From assembly GCA_019307135.1 (NCBI GenBank), contig JAFDKF010000020.1, positions 1-42,173 of the forward strand: DNA of 42,173 nt. Direction: 5' to 3'. Made by a program: the position numbers and the translations under genes. The notes beneath the pieces were generated by a model. The model did not search any database and was not told where the DNA came from. It saw nothing but the letters and a program-made list of their open reading frames with translations. This DNA is from Deltaproteobacteria bacterium. GTDB lineage: Bacteria > Desulfobacterota > Desulfobacteria > Desulfobacterales > C00003060. Shown in pieces: positions 33,828-41,993 of this stretch; within the stretch, counting starts at the first letter, position 1; every line of letters begins with the position of its first letter.

Positions 33828-35045
33828 GTGGCAAGCGCCTTACACGATTACATCTCACGTCAGAGCCAAGCAGATCCATATAGCAAATCGCCACGGCTGA
33901 CCTTTGCGCTGTACTACACGAGGGAAGAGAATTTTCTCGAAACAAAAAGATCGGGTTTTTCACAGTTTGTTATTGGCCTAGGAAAAATCTTCAAAAATGG
34001 AGATCAACAGATCATTATGACGTCCCGTTTAGCCTGTTCTATGTTTTTGGGCATTTTTAGGAAACCTTTTTCCCGCAAAGAAAGTGTGAGGTTCCAAAAA
34101 GCAATTGCAGATGATTATGACTTATTTCCGGGGAGGGCGGCCATTATCTTGGAAGCGAATAACAGTTTGCTCTTTTGTTCTCCCTGTTCTCGTCAGAACC
34201 GGGAATTTGATCCGACAAAGAGTGGGGGCTATCCTCTTCTCTTTCTTGATGGATTCACGGGTAACCAAAAGTCCGCCAAATCGTTTGGTTTAAAAGCGAT
34301 AGAGATAGGTCGAGTTGTCAAGGATGCTCTTCCCACATTCAAACATTTGAATGGCTCATGGGCAGCCGCATACGTAGATGATGTTCGGGAGAAAATTACT
34401 CTTGGACGGGATATCGCAGGAGCACAATCCGTTTATTATGCTTTACGTAACAACATTTTCTATTTCACTTCTTCCTTAACGTGTTTTCGAAAGCTGGGTT
34501 TTCCCATTAGTCAAGATGCGGTTTGCGATTTTTTGCACTACCTTTACGTCCCGGCACCAGCGACGATTTATGCCATGGTCCAGTCGGTACAACCAGGTCA
34601 AACGGTTGCTTTTGACGGAGAAAAGTTGCAGTTTGACAATCTCCCTCGCAAAAACTTTCAAACAAAGAATAATCCTGCGCCTATTGAAATCTCTGAGAGC
34701 AAACTTCTTTCCTCCTTTGAGGAGCATCTTAAGCACAGTATACAACGGTCCTGTGCTGGAGCAAAAAGGATAGGGCTCTTTCTAAGCGGTGGAAAAGATT
34801 CATCATCAATTGCTGTTGCTGTCAAAGAATGCGGCTTAAACAACGTTCATGCGATTACCATAGGTTTTGACGAAAAAAATATTGACGAAACCAAAGACGC
34901 AAAGGTGGTCGCCTACCATCTTGGGCTTCCTTTCCGCCAACTGAGATTCTCCAGAGAAACCTACTTGAAATATTGGCCGGATCTTATCCGTCGTATTGGC
35001 CAGCCTTTCGGGGATTCTGCGGCTTTGGCTGTGACGCAGGCTTGA
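33828..35045 (+). pseudogene. Asparagine-synthase-like amidotransferase, 5' part (frameshifted)
   Basis: The first 405 residues of an AsnB-type protein. LNGSWAAAYVDD and ITLGRDIAGAQSVYYA belong to the N-terminal Ntn-like domain. RIGLFLSGGKDSS (SGGKDSS at 320-326) is the ATP pyrophosphatase loop, and AITIGFDEKNIDETKDAKVVA follows. No N-terminal MCG is present, so the glutaminase nucleophile Cys is missing and ammonia or another amine may be the donor. The frame ends in TGA after IGQPFGDSAALAVTQA. The start (GTG at 33828) is uncertain. In polysaccharide loci such proteins amidate sugar acids or make peptide-like bonds. Confidence 0.75.
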
Positions 35046-35827
35046 AAGAATCAGTCGATGAGTATGACTCTTTTCTGGACGGGATGGGGAATGACCGATA
35101 CTTGGGCCATGCCACAAATTGGCAGGAAGATCTTGCCTGGTACATTCATCGCCGAATTCCGGGACTTCACCATTTGCCCTGGAAATTTGTCCCATGGGGT
35201 TATTCTTACTCAGTTGATGTTGTGAGCCATTTCCTGAGTAAACCGAGGGAAGAGCAGTTTGTTTCCTGGAACGGATGGACAGCAAAAGAGATAAGCAAGC
35301 TTACAGGGAGAGAACCGAATTGGCGAAATAGCCGCCTGTACAGCTTATACCGAAACTGTTCCTCTCCGATCATTCATAAGACTTTAACTTTGTGGGATGT
35401 TTGGGGTCCGGAAACAGCCTATCGTAAGATGGTTCAAGTTGCTAATACCATGGGCAGGTCGGTTCGCTATCCATTCTTGGATCGAGACATAGTCAATTTT
35501 AGCCAGAATTTACCTTCCTCGTACAAATACAAAGGACGTGTTGATAAGATTATTATGAGGCTTCTTCAAAACAAATTTCTTCCAGAGCAAATTGTAAACA
35601 AGAAAAAAGGGGGCTTCATTTTTCCCAAAGAGTATATTTTGGGTTCAGATAATTACAGATTTTTGAATGTCTTTTTATCCTCCGATTGTATCCGAAAATA
35701 TGGCTGGGTAGATGACTCAATGGTCAATACTTACGTCCAAAGATACAAAAACGGTGACAAATACATAGAAGATCGTATATGGGCTCTGGTTCTGCTTCAT
35801 GCCTGGGCCGAATTGACAAAGGACTGA
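34973..35827 (+). pseudogene. Asparagine-synthase-like amidotransferase, 3' part
   Basis: The continuation in another frame. From about 35042 it reads LKESVDEYDSFLDGMGNDRY, which contains the conserved synthase-domain DGxGxD-like motif. GRSVRYPFLDRDIVNFSQNL and VNKKKGGFIFPKEY near the end are typical of AsnB C-termini. The first 23 residues of this frame are a shadow of the 5' part. Joining the halves gives about 665 residues, normal for the class. A loss of one or four bases near 35040 (for example one copy of gctt in gcttgcttg) would explain the shift. Confidence 0.75.
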
Positions 35828-35897
35828 TATCGATTGGTTCTGTCTCCGCTACTTCATAATATGCCACCTTCTTAGTATTAGTCTGGAGTAGGAGACT

Positions 35898-37058
35898 ATG
35901 AGAATTCTCATGTTTTCCACCTATTTCCCTCCGCAGTATAGTGGGGCGGCGAAACAAGCCATTTCTCTATCCACTCACCTGCGGGAACGCGGTCACTATA
36001 TCGAGTTTGTCACGATTTGGTGGCCAGGCCTGTCCGAATCGGACGAAGTGGAAGGCTTTCCTGTACGGCGGCTCGAGACTGGGCGCGGAATAAAGCATCG
36101 AGAATTTCGGCTCTGGTGTAACTTGTTTAGATATGTGTGGCAACGCAGGAGTGACTTCGACATTTTGCACAGCCATGGAGCTTACTATACCAATAGCATT
36201 GTGGGTCCTTTGGCCAGGCTGGTGGGGTGGAAAAGTCTGGTTAAAGCCAGCATGGCTGACAACGACCTCTTTGGGATAAAGGCATCTTTGGCCGGACAAA
36301 TTCATTATAGCTTTCTTCGGAAGGTAGATATCTGCGTTGCCATCAGCCGTGATCTTAAAAGCGAGTTTCTCTCGGCTGGCTTTCCATCTGAGAGAGTATA
36401 CTATATACCCAACGGTGTGGATACCGAGCGCTTTAGACCCGCATCTCTCCCGGGAAAAAGCAAACTGCGTCGTGCTCTTGGTTTGCCTCTTGATGCCCCT
36501 GTGGCATTAACCGTTGGTGTTTTTGACCATCGCAAGAACATCGGCTGGCTGATAGAACAATGGGCGAAACATGATGCTTTTGGCACCGGGACTATTTTGC
36601 TTGCTATCGGTCCCCAAAGCCGTGAAGATCCGGACGGTCGTTTTCTCAGGTCCTTGCGGAATTTGGCGTCGAAAAGGCCTGGCATCCTGCGCCTTATGGA
36701 CCAGGTTGAAGATATTGAACGCTATTATCAGGTTGCTGACTTGTTTGTTCTACCTTCTACTAACGAGGGGATGCCCAACGTGGTATTGGAGGCCATGGCC
36801 TCCGGATTGCCTTGTGTGGCTACGGTGGTGAGTGGAACCAAAGAATTGGTCCGGGATGGCGAGACAGGATACACCTTTGAAGTGGGAAATCCGACGAGTC
36901 TCCGCCAAGCTGTTTTTAGAGTTCTGAACAATGGGAAAGGTTCATTTGGGCATCGCGGTCGCAAAATGGTTGAAGAAAAGTATTCCCTTGCCGTTTTGGC
37001 CGAACGTTACGAGGTTTTGTATCAGAACCTTGTTTCTTCAAAAAGTAAGTCTACGTAA
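35898..37058 (+). CDS. Family 4 glycosyltransferase
   Basis: A GT-B enzyme of 386 residues. It contains RILMFSTYFPPQYSGAAKQA (2-21), SHGAYYTNS, the SRDLKSEFL loop, YYIPNGVDTERFRP, TVGVFDHRKNIGWLIE and the donor motif STNEGMPNVVLEAMASGLP. It starts with a good ribosome binding site (gtaggag, 4-5 bases before ATG). It acts at the cytoplasmic face on a lipid-linked acceptor. It lies just before the O-ligase, as often seen in such clusters. Confidence 0.9.
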   Translation: MRILMFSTYFPPQYSGAAKQAISLSTHLRERGHYIEFVTIWWPGLSESDEVEGFPVRRLETGRGIKHREFRLWCNLFRYVWQRRSDFDILHSHGAYYTNSIVGPLARLVGWKSLVKASMADNDLFGIKASLAGQIHYSFLRKVDICVAISRDLKSEFLSAGFPSERVYYIPNGVDTERFRPASLPGKSKLRRALGLPLDAPVALTVGVFDHRKNIGWLIEQWAKHDAFGTGTILLAIGPQSREDPDGRFLRSLRNLASKRPGILRLMDQVEDIERYYQVADLFVLPSTNEGMPNVVLEAMASGLPCVATVVSGTKELVRDGETGYTFEVGNPTSLRQAVFRVLNNGKGSFGHRGRKMVEEKYSLAVLAERYEVLYQNLVSSKSKST

Positions 37059-37111
37059 CCCTCAGGGTTCAAGAAGTATCGATTACCAAAACGAGAGAAA
37101 ATTATTCCGCT

Positions 37112-38422
37112 ATGCCCATTCGTGACATTATAGTTTTAGCGGCTGTATTTGGTTTGGCTGTGGCTGGCTTTTTCCGCCCGTGGTGGGGTATATGCGGATT
37201 TGCCTGGGTAAGCTATATGAATCCCCACCGTTTCGCCTGGCAGTTTGCATTCGCATACCCTGTGGCAGAAGTCATCGCCATTCCAACTCTGCTGGGAATG
37301 GTTTTAGGGCGTGATCGTATCCGATTGCCTGGGGGGCGCGAGGCCTGGTTGCTAACTGGTTTGTGGTGCATGTTTACCTTGACCACTTTCTTTGCCATAA
37401 ATCAATCGGCTGCATTGGAAGAACTGATCAGGGTCAGTAAGATTCTATTGATGACCTATGCAACAATATTTCTAATCAATGACCGTCAAAAACTTAATGT
37501 ATTTTTGCTGATTATTGTTTGGTCAATCGGCTTGCTCGGTTTCAAAGGAGCCTTGTTTGCCCTAAAAACTGGTGGCGCCTACATGGTATTTGGCCCTCCG
37601 GACTCTTTTCTCTCCGACAATAACGACTTCGCCCACGCTGTGTGTATGATTATCCCACTAGTAATGTGGTTGAAGAATCAGCAGACGAAAACATCATTGA
37701 AAAATTTGTACCGTATGTTAATAGTGTCTTCTATTGCATCTGTTTTGATAACGTATTCGCGGGGGGGGTTCCTCACACTTGGTGCAGTTCTGGGCGTATA
37801 TTGGCTGCGTTCCCGACGAAAATTACTCACAGGCTTCCTGATTGTCATTGCGATTGCTATAGCTGTGCCCCTCCTTCCTCAAGAGTGGTATGAGAGGATC
37901 GAGAGTATTCAGACATACAAGCAGGATGGCTCGGTGCTTGGTCGTTTTAATGCCTGGCATACGGCGTGGAATGTGGCAAAGGAAAGGCCATTCACGGGAG
38001 GCGGATTTCAGATGTTCACCTGGCAAACGTTTCAGAAGTACGCGCCTCAACCTGATAATGTGCATGACGTCCATAGTATATATTTTGAGATAGTTGGAGA
38101 ACACGGCTTCCTGGCTTTTTTGCTGTTTATAGGGTTAATCGCTTCGTGTCTGCTGTCTTTGCAGCGGATGAAGAAATACTGGCAGACCAAATCTGATCAA
38201 TGGGGTTCCGGGCTGTGCAATGCCTTGTTCGTAAGCTTTGTAGCCTATACGGTCGGTGGAGTTTTTCTGGGCAGAGTGTCTTTCGATCTTTTCTACCACC
38301 TGGTTGCCGCAGTCATAATTCTCAAAGGTATCAAGCAGGATGAAGCAGGAGTTGAGGAAGAAAAAATATTCAGCCACAGACCCACACAGACGGACACAGA
38401 CAAGCAACTGGCTGCTGGCTAA
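37112..38422 (+). CDS. O-antigen ligase family protein, exosortase A-associated type
   Basis: An inner-membrane protein of 436 residues with about ten or eleven hydrophobic segments. The opening RDIIVLAAVFGLAVAGFFRPWWG, WVSYMNPHRFAWQFA, and the large periplasmic loop with GRFNAWHTAWNVAKERPFTG and DVHSIYFEIVGEHGF match the putative O-glycosylation ligases found with exosortase A (TIGR03097-like). The conserved His in VHDVHSIYFE is a ligase hallmark. It should transfer finished glycan from the lipid carrier to a protein or lipid acceptor in the periplasm. No exosortase is in this window. The last about 17 residues (SHRPTQTDTDKQLAAG) are encoded by a cacagac-type repeat. Confidence 0.88.
   Translation: MPIRDIIVLAAVFGLAVAGFFRPWWGICGFAWVSYMNPHRFAWQFAFAYPVAEVIAIPTLLGMVLGRDRIRLPGGREAWLLTGLWCMFTLTTFFAINQSAALEELIRVSKILLMTYATIFLINDRQKLNVFLLIIVWSIGLLGFKGALFALKTGGAYMVFGPPDSFLSDNNDFAHAVCMIIPLVMWLKNQQTKTSLKNLYRMLIVSSIASVLITYSRGGFLTLGAVLGVYWLRSRRKLLTGFLIVIAIAIAVPLLPQEWYERIESIQTYKQDGSVLGRFNAWHTAWNVAKERPFTGGGFQMFTWQTFQKYAPQPDNVHDVHSIYFEIVGEHGFLAFLLFIGLIASCLLSLQRMKKYWQTKSDQWGSGLCNALFVSFVAYTVGGVFLGRVSFDLFYHLVAAVIILKGIKQDEAGVEEEKIFSHRPTQTDTDKQLAAG
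38371..38405. repeat. cacagac-type repeat within the ligase gene end
   Basis: ccacagacccacacagacgg then acacagacaag: three tandem cacagac units overlapping the last codons of the ligase gene. Confidence 0.7.
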
Positions 38423-38446
38423 ATAAACAACCATACCCCCGCCATT

Positions 38447-39625
38447 TTGAAAGACGTGAACGTCCTTACCTTTACATCACTTTTTCCGAATTCTATTCTC
38501 CCTAATTTTTCTGGTTTCGTAGCCCGCAGGATGGAAGCCTGGGCCTCTCGGCATGCCGGCATCTGGACTGTGGTTGCCCCGGTGCCATATTTCCCGCATC
38601 TGCCGGTTCCAACGTCTTGGGATGGGTACGCTAAAGTTCCAAGAGAAGAAAAACTGGGGACCTGGCGAGTTCTACACCCGCGGTATTTTATGGTACCGAA
38701 GGTGGGTACACGCCTGCAGGGAACCAGCATGGCCTGGTTTTCCATGAGGAATGTGAAAAAGTTTATCAATGACGATAACTGCTTCGATCTCATAGACGCC
38801 CACTATGTCTATCCTGATGGATACGCAGCCTTGAAGGTGGCGAAGGGACTCGGGGTCCCTTTAGTAGTCAGCGCCCGTGGTACCGATATTAACCTGTACC
38901 CGAATTTGCCGGGCATCCGAAAAAAGGTCCGCAAGGTCCTCCGTCGGGCCGATGCAATCGTAGGCGTCAGTCAAGCCCTTATTGACAGCATGATCGAATT
39001 AGGAGCGCCTGCTAAGCGCTGTCATTTAATTCCGAATGGAGTGGACCTGAGAGCATTTCATCCGCTTGATGGGGTAAACAGTGGTCGTCCGATACGAAGG
39101 TTGCTTGCCGTCGGAAATCTGAAACCCGAAAAGGGGTTCTTTTCACTTCTGGAGGCGATGAAAATCCTGAAATCTGAACATCCTGACCTTCTGTTGTCGA
39201 TTGTCGGAAGTGGTTCAGAAGAAACCCGTTTGAGGGCAAAGTGTGGTCAACTTGGGATGCAACAGCATGTAAGTTTCTTGGGGGCAATACCACACAGCAA
39301 AATGCCCGAGTACTACAGAAGAGTGGATGTTTTTTGTTTGTCGAGCTTGCGAGAGGGTTGTCCCAATGTAATTATGGAAGCACTTGCAACCGGGATTCCC
39401 ATAGCAGCAACACCGGTTGGGGGCGTCCCCGAACTTGTGCGAGATGGAGCTAATGGTTTTCTTGCTAATAACCATTCGCCACAAGCGATTGCCGATGCGA
39501 TCGCTCGAGTACTCGAACGTGTTTGGGATCCGCATGAAATTCGCCAAACAGTTAAAGGCCGTTCATGGGAGAAAGTTGCAGACGAGATACAGAAAGTGTT
39601 CGAGGATGTTGTTCTGCGGAAATGA
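38447..39625 (+). CDS. Family 4 glycosyltransferase
   Basis: A GT-B enzyme of 392 residues. It has NVLTFTSLFPNSILPNFSGF at the N-terminus, DLIDAHYVYPDGYAALKVAK, SARGTDINLYP, HLIPNGVDLRAFHP, AVGNLKPEKGFFSLLEAM and SLREGCPNVIMEALATGIP (EX7E-type). The start is a TTG 24 bp after the ligase stop; a GTG three codons later is an alternative. No strong ribosome binding site is visible. Proteins of this type accompany exosortase A-linked sugar loci. It is the last sugar gene of the cluster. Confidence 0.87.
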   Translation: MKDVNVLTFTSLFPNSILPNFSGFVARRMEAWASRHAGIWTVVAPVPYFPHLPVPTSWDGYAKVPREEKLGTWRVLHPRYFMVPKVGTRLQGTSMAWFSMRNVKKFINDDNCFDLIDAHYVYPDGYAALKVAKGLGVPLVVSARGTDINLYPNLPGIRKKVRKVLRRADAIVGVSQALIDSMIELGAPAKRCHLIPNGVDLRAFHPLDGVNSGRPIRRLLAVGNLKPEKGFFSLLEAMKILKSEHPDLLLSIVGSGSEETRLRAKCGQLGMQQHVSFLGAIPHSKMPEYYRRVDVFCLSSLREGCPNVIMEALATGIPIAATPVGGVPELVRDGANGFLANNHSPQAIADAIARVLERVWDPHEIRQTVKGRSWEKVADEIQKVFEDVVLRK

Positions 39626-39872
39626 CAGAACGACATAAGTAATTGCGCATAAACGCATATTCCTTTCGATGAGACAGGATTTACAGGCCTGCCCTGGCGC
39701 GACAGAAGCTGGACAATGCCACGGAGAGAAAAACCCGGTCTGGGCCAGGGTCTGGGCCAGGGATAATCAAGATGTTTTTCGCCTTGCGGCGGAATAGAAC
39801 CATAGCTTATCACGTGAATGGCCTGGCAAGGACTATGGCAAAAAGGACCTCAATGCCCTCTCCTTACACAAA

Positions 39873-40027
39873 AATCCAACAAATCCTGTTAATCCTGTCT
39901 AATAAATACAATGGAATACGAAGACATCACTCACGACTTTCTGTCGACAGGATCAACAGGATCTCACAGATTTTTCCTTTTGTCGGTTTCCGGACGAAAC
40001 CGGCAAACCACAGTCCGCTGATAGCGG
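39873..40027. mobile_element. Mini-element: GxxExxY 5' remnant between family A ends
   Basis: Right-type end aaatcctgttaatcctgtct (39881-39900), then the first ten codons of a GxxExxY gene (39911-39940, MEYEDITHDF versus MEYEKITHKI of the intact copy). Then comes directly the opposite end gacaggatcaacaggat (39946-39962), a hairpin CGGTTTC / GAAACCG and the mini-palindrome CCGCTGATAGCGG (40015-40027). The gene body is deleted while both repeat sides survive, like a non-autonomous derivative. Confidence 0.75.
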
Positions 40028-40145
40028 AAGATAGGGCAGAACATAACACTTGTTACAAGCAGGACGCGCCTTGAAGGTCAATTTAATCGCTAAACTTGGC
40101 GTCTGCAAAGGACTCGGAATTCAAGGGGCCACATAGGGCTTATCT

Positions 40146-40349
40146 CCGCCGCAGGCGGATTGAGGTTCATCGCTTTCCCTAGGAAAGTGATGAAGACAAA
40201 ACTAATCCAAGAAATCCTGTAAATCCTGTCTGACAATGATGCAAGCAGAGAAAATTCCGACAGGATTGACAGGATTGACAGGATTGACAAGATCATCTAT
40301 CTTCTGCCTTTCCGGACGAAAGGCATAAGACCCTATCCGCCTCCGGCGG
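40146..40349. repeat. Symmetrical paired family A element without gene
   Basis: CCGCCGCAGGCGG, hairpin TCATCGCTTTCC / GGAAAGTGATGA, end aatcctgtaaatcctgtct (40213-40231), a 27-base spacer, then the mirror image: gacaggattgacaggatt repeated three times (40259-40289), hairpin GCCTTTC / GAAAGGC, and CCGCCTCCGGCGG (40337-40349). It has the same frame as the GxxExxY element but with the gene replaced by a short spacer. Confidence 0.85.
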
Positions 40350-40432
40350 AACATAACTCTAGGCTTAACCCATCAGATCCTTGGCAAAAGCTATTGCAAT
40401 GAGTACCTCAAAACAGGTAATTCCACCAAACT

Positions 40433-40985
40433 CCGCGTAAGCGCATTGCTCTTTCTCAGTTTCGTCGGGGAACTGAGAAAACAGAAATCCAATAGATCCT
40501 GTAAATCCTGTCTGAGACACAGCATGGAATACGAAAAGATAACGCATAAGATCATCGGCGCCGCCTATCAAGTCTATAATCAGTTGGGTTTTGGCTTTCT
40601 TGAAAGCGTGTACAAGAAGGCTATGATCGTAGAACTGGGCAAAGATAGTCTGAAAGTCGAAGCAGAAAAACCCTTGAAAGTCTACTATGATGACCAAGTA
40701 GTCGGAGACTTCTTTGTCGATCTATTTGTGGAAGATGCGGTCGTAGTAGAACTCAAGTCCGTGCAAAACCTCAACAAAGAGCATGAAGTTCAGTTGGTCA
40801 ATTATCTTAATGGTCTTAACAAGGAGATCGGCCTTCTAATCAACTTTGGGCCTTCTGGAGTCCAGGTGAAACGTAAATACAGGAAATTTAGACAGGATCT
40901 ACAGGATTAACTTGATTCTTTCTCGGTTTCACCAGGAAACTGAGAAAAACAAAATCCAACAGATCCTGTGAATCCTGTCTAACAA
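40433..40985 (+). mobile_element. Complete family A element carrying GxxExxY copy 2
   Basis: Left part: CCGCGTAAGCGc, hairpin CTCAGTTTC / GGAACTGAG, end gatcctgtaaatcctgtct (40496-40514), then the gene ATG 9 bp later. Right part: agacaggatctacaggatt (40890-40908), which also encodes the last residues and runs into the stop, hairpin CTCGGTTTC / GAAACTGAG, and a further end agatcctgtgaatcctgtct. Repeats therefore frame the gene as inverted ends. Confidence 0.75.
40524..40910 (+). CDS. GxxExxY family protein, copy 2 (PD-(D/E)XK-like)
   Basis: A 128-residue paralogue of the gene at 24330. GFLESVY gives G24, E27 and Y30. FFVDLFVEDAVVVELK gives D66 and E76-x-K78, the same spacing as copy 1 (D67, E77, K79). 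VKRKYRKFRQDLQD ends the protein, and RQDLQD-stop is written by the family A end agacaggatctacaggatt. The ATG at 40524 gives the family start MEYEKITHKIIGAAYQVY; codons before it translate the repeat. The protein is intact. It may act as a nuclease on its own repeat; this is inferred from the motif pattern and from neighbouring deletion derivatives. Confidence 0.87.
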   Translation: MEYEKITHKIIGAAYQVYNQLGFGFLESVYKKAMIVELGKDSLKVEAEKPLKVYYDDQVVGDFFVDLFVEDAVVVELKSVQNLNKEHEVQLVNYLNGLNKEIGLLINFGPSGVQVKRKYRKFRQDLQD

Positions 40986-41331
40986 CATTGTACGTACCCT
41001 TCCGCGTAAGCGGATTGTATTTCATCACTTTCATCCGGAAAGTGATGAACAAAAAAATTCAATAAATCCCGTAAATCCTGTCCAGAAACTCAACTTCGGC
41101 CCATCAGGAGTCGTCGTAAAACGCAAATACAGGAAACCCCGACAGGATCTACATGATTAACTGGATGTTTTATTTTTCGCCTTTCGTATGGTCAAATATG
41201 GCAAAGTTTATGAATCGGGGAGAATAAGGAAAAAAATGGGTGCTTTTTTGGAGGTTTTCGCGTACTATTTTCAAAATAGGCCAGTCTAGCCCAGAAAGCT
41301 TTTTGCTGAAATTACAAAAGGAGGGTAAAAA
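40911..41331. other. Gene-free region with family A ends and GxxExxY 3' remnant
   Basis: It contains the right side of the GxxExxY element (to 40985), a new family A left side (41002-41082), the 3' remnant of another GxxExxY gene (41086-41160), and about 150 bp that show nothing recognisable before the ribosome binding site of the AbrB-like gene. Confidence 0.75.
41002..41160 (+). mobile_element. Mini-element: family A left side joined to GxxExxY 3' remnant
   Basis: CCGCGTAAGCGG (41002-41013), hairpin CATCACTTTC / GAAAGTGATG, end cccgtaaatcctgtcc, then 24 codons plus stop of a GxxExxY gene (41086-41160). The peptide NFGPSGVVVKRKYRKPRQDL (from 41092) compares with NFGPSGVQVKRKYRKFRQDL in copy 2. 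The front 100 codons are deleted. DNA differs at many third positions, so this is an old or independently acquired copy, not a fresh duplication. Confidence 0.8.
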
Positions 41332-41580
41332 TTGAAAACAGAGGAATATATTGGCGAGGTCATGCCAGATGGCCATCTTTCTTTACCTGAAAAGGTGGCG
41401 AAGGGGCTACGCCTCGAACCTCGTACCAGGGTTAGGGTAATTATTGAAAAGGTTGAGCAGGAAAGGGAAAAGCATATGTTATCAAACGAGGCAAAAAGGA
41501 AAGCCCTTGCTATAAGAGAATTTATTGCTGATATGGGTCCAGTAGATTTGTCAGAGAAATTTCGCGAGAGATACAAATGA
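41332..41580 (+). CDS. AbrB/SpoVT-like antitoxin
   Basis: An 82-residue protein. Residues 7-40 (IGEVMPDGHLSLPEKVAKGL then PRTRVRVIIEK) match the swapped-hairpin AbrB/SpoVT DNA-binding domain. The C-terminal half is a charged helix ending DMGPVDLSEKFRERYK, the usual toxin-binding tail. The start is a TTG, supported by a strong aaaggagggt site 5 bases upstream. Its stop overlaps the ATG of the VapC-like gene. It likely represses its own promoter and neutralises the toxin. Confidence 0.8.
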   Translation: MKTEEYIGEVMPDGHLSLPEKVAKGLRLEPRTRVRVIIEKVEQEREKHMLSNEAKRKALAIREFIADMGPVDLSEKFRERYK

Positions 41581-41993
41581 ATATAGTTTTTGTTGACGCC
41601 TCTGCCTGGATAGCTCTTTATCACAAGAGAGATAAGTATCACAAACCAGCCTGGACAATATATGAACAATTTCTAAATGAAGTGACAGGCTTCCTAACTA
41701 GCAATTGGGTTGCCTATGAGGCAATAACTATTGTGAAAAATAGAGCTGGTTATAAGGCGGCAAAAACTCTTTGGGATATATTGCAAGATCGAGAGCTTTT
41801 TCAGGTCGTGTATGTTGACAGAGAACTAGAAAAGCGAGCTATTGATCTTTTTTGGAGGTACCAAGATAAAAGATGGGGAGTAGTGGACTGTTCTTCAATG
41901 TTACTGATGGAAAGGAGAGACTGTTCTCTGGCATTCGGCTATGACCATCATTTTGTTGAGGCTGCAAGACAGTATGGGTTTGCTTTGGTTTGA
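41577..41993 (+). CDS. PIN domain toxin (VapC-like)
   Basis: A 138-residue PIN-domain ribonuclease. The acidic residues D7 (FVDASAW), E48 (VAYEA), D104 (WGVVDCSS) and D123 (FGYDHHF) fall at the four family positions. The WGVVDCSSMLLMERR block is typical of the VapC-like subgroup with AbrB-type partners. Complete and coupled to the antitoxin by a 4-base ATGA overlap, so probably active. Target RNA unknown. Confidence 0.85.
   Translation: MNIVFVDASAWIALYHKRDKYHKPAWTIYEQFLNEVTGFLTSNWVAYEAITIVKNRAGYKAAKTLWDILQDRELFQVVYVDRELEKRAIDLFWRYQDKRWGVVDCSSMLLMERRDCSLAFGYDHHFVEAARQYGFALV

Larger units (their letters stand above)
39626..40523. other. Gene-free region packed with family A palindromes
   Basis: About 900 bp without an intact gene. 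It contains a worn family A unit (gagacaggatttacagg at 39671 to cggcgg at 39792), a tandem ggtctgggccagg pair (39737-39762), the mini-element carrying a GxxExxY 5' remnant (39873-40027), a paired element (40146-40349) and the left end of the intact GxxExxY element (40433 on). Small open frames here translate repeats. Confidence 0.8.

Noticed and set aside
40259..40291. CRISPR-like short repeats (gacaggatt units)
   Set aside because: The units are 9-10 bp in direct tandem with no spacers and belong to the family A end.
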